Below the pieces are notes generated by a model. The model saw only the letters and a program-made list of their open reading frames with translations. It was not told the DNA's origin and did not search any database. The position numbers and the translations under genes are program-made. Of a DNA stretch of 64,000 nt, positions 58,036-64,000 are shown in pieces. Origin of the DNA: Chrysogorgia sp. JL179-B06 (lineage: Eukaryota; Cnidaria; Anthozoa; Scleralcyonacea; Chrysogorgiidae); the NCBI GenBank assembly GCA_035772405.1, contig JAYKKM010000492.1, positions 3,509,501 to 3,573,500 of the forward strand, in the 5' to 3' direction. Positions within the stretch are counted from its first letter, which is position 1; each line of letters starts with the position of its first letter.

Positions 58036-59640
58036 TGTGTTGGGGTTGGGTTCTAGCATTAAATTAACAAGTCGCTCTTAATTTGATCATTATCATCATT
58101 TTAACAGGAATGGTTGATTGATCATTATAGTCATTATAAGAGTGAGGATATGCTGAAAATTGACAACACTGCACCTGCTGAGAAAAAATATGCATTCACG
58201 TGATCTCATCGGCCCATTGCATTGTGGTTCCACAATGCAGTGCGTTTGGTAAAGTTTGAAAAACTGCCCCACTACGCATGATTATAAGTCTGCTGCCTTG
58301 CTTGCTCGCTTCAGGCTCGCTCGCTGCGGCAGCAATCATATTACGTGCGGGGGCTAATATATATGCCTCCTGCGGGAGCAAGTGAGCAACAAGAAAACAC
58401 TCTAAACTTATAGATTATAGAATGAATAGATTAAATAATTCCCAAATTTACGATTCGATATAGAGTGATTTCACATTTCATGGACAAAACAATTTGGACT
58501 ACGAGCTCATGTTGTTACCATGCTCGTCGTTTTCAACTTTCATTCCCAGACCTCCCCATATTCCACATAGTATGCCACTCACGATCTGTTACTTTTAACA
58601 AGTGTTTCTCAAATTCTCAGTTACATTGAATTAAACAAGGAATTAACTTTGCCTCATGTATACTATTGTAATTTTAAAGCCTTCACTCTCCGAGCCCAGA
58701 ATCGTCGCTGCTGGCTGGTCGGCCAGGGAAAATGAACTGAAATTTACTTGGCAATCTGTGAAAAATCCAACAAAATCATAGTTTGGTTAGTGTCTACGTC
58801 ATGCCTCATTCACGCGGCTTTTGTGTATATGTGTAATCCATAATAGAGACCAGTTTAAGAAAGTACGACTGGAACATCAACGAAAGATGCATACATATTT
58901 TCAACAGAAGAAAAATCGTATAGAACAAAATAAATTGTCCACACACGATGTTATTGAGAGTATTTTAATTGCGTCTCAGTAACGAGGGCGTGAAAATCAG
59001 TCAAAGTGAAAATCCAGATCTAAATTTCGCCGGTAGTATATCGTATAAATGCTATACCTGTATTAAGCTGACACCTCTGTTAAGAACTATCCAACATTGC
59101 TATTCACCTTCATCAATACATTTTCCAAAACAATATTTAATTTTGTCACCACGACAAAATCGTTATTTTAAGAACTCTTTTCTGGTAATAATATAAGCAG
59201 AGGGGAGGGTAGCTACGTCATGAATAGGAAGCACAGCCTCAGAGAATTAAAAAGCGATTATAAGATAAAGTTAAAACATCACACACAATAGGAAGGTCCG
59301 ATCCAGTCCTATTTTAGAGATCTGTGGAAGAGACCAATGTTCCGCAACCGACCCATTCAAATTCTAGACCCTTTTGTTCATATTGTTGTTTTGCATGTGT
59401 GATTCATTGTTAAAAAGTGGTCACCGCGAAGGCCATTGTTAACGATTGCTATTGTTGAAATTTGAGGCACTTTATCTGATAATTTCTATTTTTATTCATT
59501 TATTTCTAAACAAGTCCAATAGCTATAAAAAGACTAAACTAGTCCTCTGAACCATGTCTGCCTGGTCAACTAATATATTTAAGTGTTTTTTTTTGTAAAA
59601 TATAAAATTTAATAAACAATGTTCTTGAGAAGTTTTGATT
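58036..59640. other. No gene seen
   Basis: Intergenic DNA without a supported exon, RNA gene or clear repeat. Confidence 0.35.
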
Positions 59641-59716
59641 TTAAAACAAAATGAGGTGGGCGAATTTCCTGGGGGGGGGGGGGGGGGGGGATAAACTAGA
59701 TTCTGGGTATATTATA

Positions 59717-60265
<549 letters not shown>

Positions 60266-60299
60266 CCAAACCGGAACCAGTTGCGAAAAATGCAACTTA

Positions 60300-60389
60300 G
60301 AGGCCTTCAAATATACATATATACATATATATATATACATAATATATATATATATATACATATATACATATATATATATACATATATAC

Positions 60390-60450
<61 letters not shown>
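60300..60450. repeat. (TATACA/TA)n tract
   Basis: Alternating ATATAC and TATATA, a compound microsatellite leading into the tandem duplication. Confidence 0.85.
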
Positions 60451-61590
<1,140 letters not shown>

Positions 61591-61609
61591 ATATATATAT
61601 ATATATGTA

Positions 61610-62735
<1,126 letters not shown>

Positions 62736-63124
62736 TGGTCCATCGGGGGATTCAAATCAGCTATAGTCTACAGATATGGCTTTGGACACCTGATGAAGAA
62801 AATTAAAACGCTTTTTGACAGTAACTGAGTACGTTAAGAAACAAGTTTCGTTGAACGTTTTAACAAGTCATCGAAACAGCAATATGTCAAAAATCTAAAT
62901 GTTAATATACAAAGAAATTGTCCGACCGAACAGTAACAAAGCACTTTCTCTGTTACAGTGAATGCTTTCCCTGATATGTGACAAGTTTCGGTGCATGCTT
63001 TTTAGCAATAAACGATGAGTCATCGAAACGGCAACATCAAAATATGAATTAGTTAGTATTCAAAGCAATTGTCAAATTGGACCGATGATCCAAATCTAAA
63101 GAGGGGCCCAAATCCGCTGTGACA

Positions 63125-63590
63125 CGGTGGAAGGTCGGCGAAAATGGCCTTGGGATCGGCTGGTCACATAACACCCAGAATTTCTGGGTGTTTAGATATG
63201 ATAATTTTTGTGGTCTTTGTTCCATTGCCTTTGTCTACTTTGTTGACCTGAATAATTGAGAAATATTCAATGCTCTTCAGAGCTGTTCATGTCATCATTC
63301 GTCGGCATAAAAGCAGCCAACTGCAAGCTTAATAATCCACCATACATCCATGGTTATCTCTTACAAAAGGTATGAAGAAGCATATATCCAATTTAGCGAA
63401 ACTCCTATCACTTCTAATTTGCTGTAACATTTGAAGACAGCATTCAGATGTAGATGAATAAATTATACTCAGCTGAACTAATTGAGTTTTATGACAAGTT
63501 GTATAATACAATGCACCAGCCGATCCCAGGGCCATTTTCGCCGACCTTCCGCCGTGGAGGCAAAATGCCCTGGGTACGAGGTTGCACAAA
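63125..63590. mobile_element. Inverted-repeat MITE with CCCTGGGTACGAGG end
   Basis: CGGTGGAAGGTCGGCGAAAA...GGATCGGCTGG (63125-63163) is mirrored at 63516-63554. The right end continues GGCAAAATGCCCTGGGTACG. ~350 bp of non-coding DNA lies between. Confidence 0.8.
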
Positions 63591-64000
63591 TTCCACTCTT
63601 GCGGGAAAAGTGGCACCTTGAAAGGGATTTAAGTTAAAAGAAACAAGAGGAATATAACATCATTAAAACATCATTAAAAATAACTCATACAGGTTATTGT
63701 AAAAAACCGAACACCATAACCGTGCTTTGTTGTTTATTAAGCCTTTGGGAATTGCTTGGACCTTTGTATCCGCGTATTCAGCGTATGTCACCAAAATAGA
63801 CACTGATGCGATTTGTTTTTAGAAAAATTGTCAAATTGTGTAGGATAGACCTTTTTAAATATAGCGCAACATGGAAGTTATTGCAAGCAACTGCAAGGGA
63901 GAAATTTGCTTTGGTGGCCACATACACCAAACAGGTTTCCAAACCAAATCACGTTCGTTGGATTTTCCTTAGTTATTTTTAACTGTAAATACATGTAGGA
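63591..64000. other. No feature seen
   Basis: Plain AT-rich sequence to the window edge. Confidence 0.35.

Overview
This window is AT-rich animal nuclear DNA with spliced genes, not a prokaryotic sequence. The best guess is a cnidarian, probably an anthozoan. This rests on an NXPE-type gene, a Kruppel-like factor, and a transposon mix of DIRS, BEL/Pao, piggyBac, Polinton, CR1/L2-like and R2/NeSL-like LINEs, hAT and Tc1 MITEs, a degenerate 2A-like motif next to a transposon protease, and short palindromic MITEs ending in CCCTGGGTACGAGG. The taxonomic call is inference. Nothing in the window fixes the species.

Only two host genes are well supported. (1) A five-exon NXPE-like gene on the + strand (exons at 11341-12067, 21061-21192, 21630-21770, 23242-23489 and 24680-25114). 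All junctions keep frame and use GT/AG, giving 560 residues with an N-terminal membrane anchor and a PC-esterase domain. Its introns are loaded with transposons. (2) A two-exon Kruppel-like factor on the + strand (53911-54006 and 54181-55008; 307 residues) with three C-terminal C2H2 fingers. A third candidate is a small minus-strand gene of unknown function (three exons between 38224 and 37083, with an AATAAA downstream).

Layout. 1-2.2 kb: TA microsatellites with a Tc1/mariner MITE and a perfect hairpin repeat. 2.8-9.6 kb: LINE 3' ends, a decayed protease-bearing element with a 2A-like motif, and a Polinton/Maverick polymerase remnant. 11-25 kb: the NXPE gene, with a full-length decayed piggyBac, a hAT MITE with an 8-bp target duplication, a ~400-bp palindrome, a TIR element carrying a HECT-ligase fragment, and other MITEs. 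25.3-31 kb: LINE pieces (one with a restriction-like endonuclease), a second protease remnant and a long-TIR TTAA element. 31-34 kb: a 19-bp minisatellite element related to the one at 4.5 kb. 34-37 kb: hAT and pogo-like MITEs, one nested in the other. 37-38.3 kb: the candidate small gene. 38.5-51.3 kb: a stack of retroelements. A DIRS element (38.85-42.25 kb) holds two MITEs. A BEL/Pao element (45.1-50.94 kb) is cut at one end by a LINE and in gag by a Tc1/IS630-like element, which itself holds a smaller MITE. A ~310-bp repeat lies at both outer edges of this stack. 51.6-59.6 kb: the KLF gene and quiet flanking DNA with one MITE. 59.7-62.7 kb: very long TA tracts and a ~1.15-kb tandem duplication with tRNA-derived SINE heads. 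63 kb: an inverted-repeat MITE.

The host genes show no functional link to one another. The main biological content is the record of nested insertions, several of which can be read to the base from their target-site duplications.
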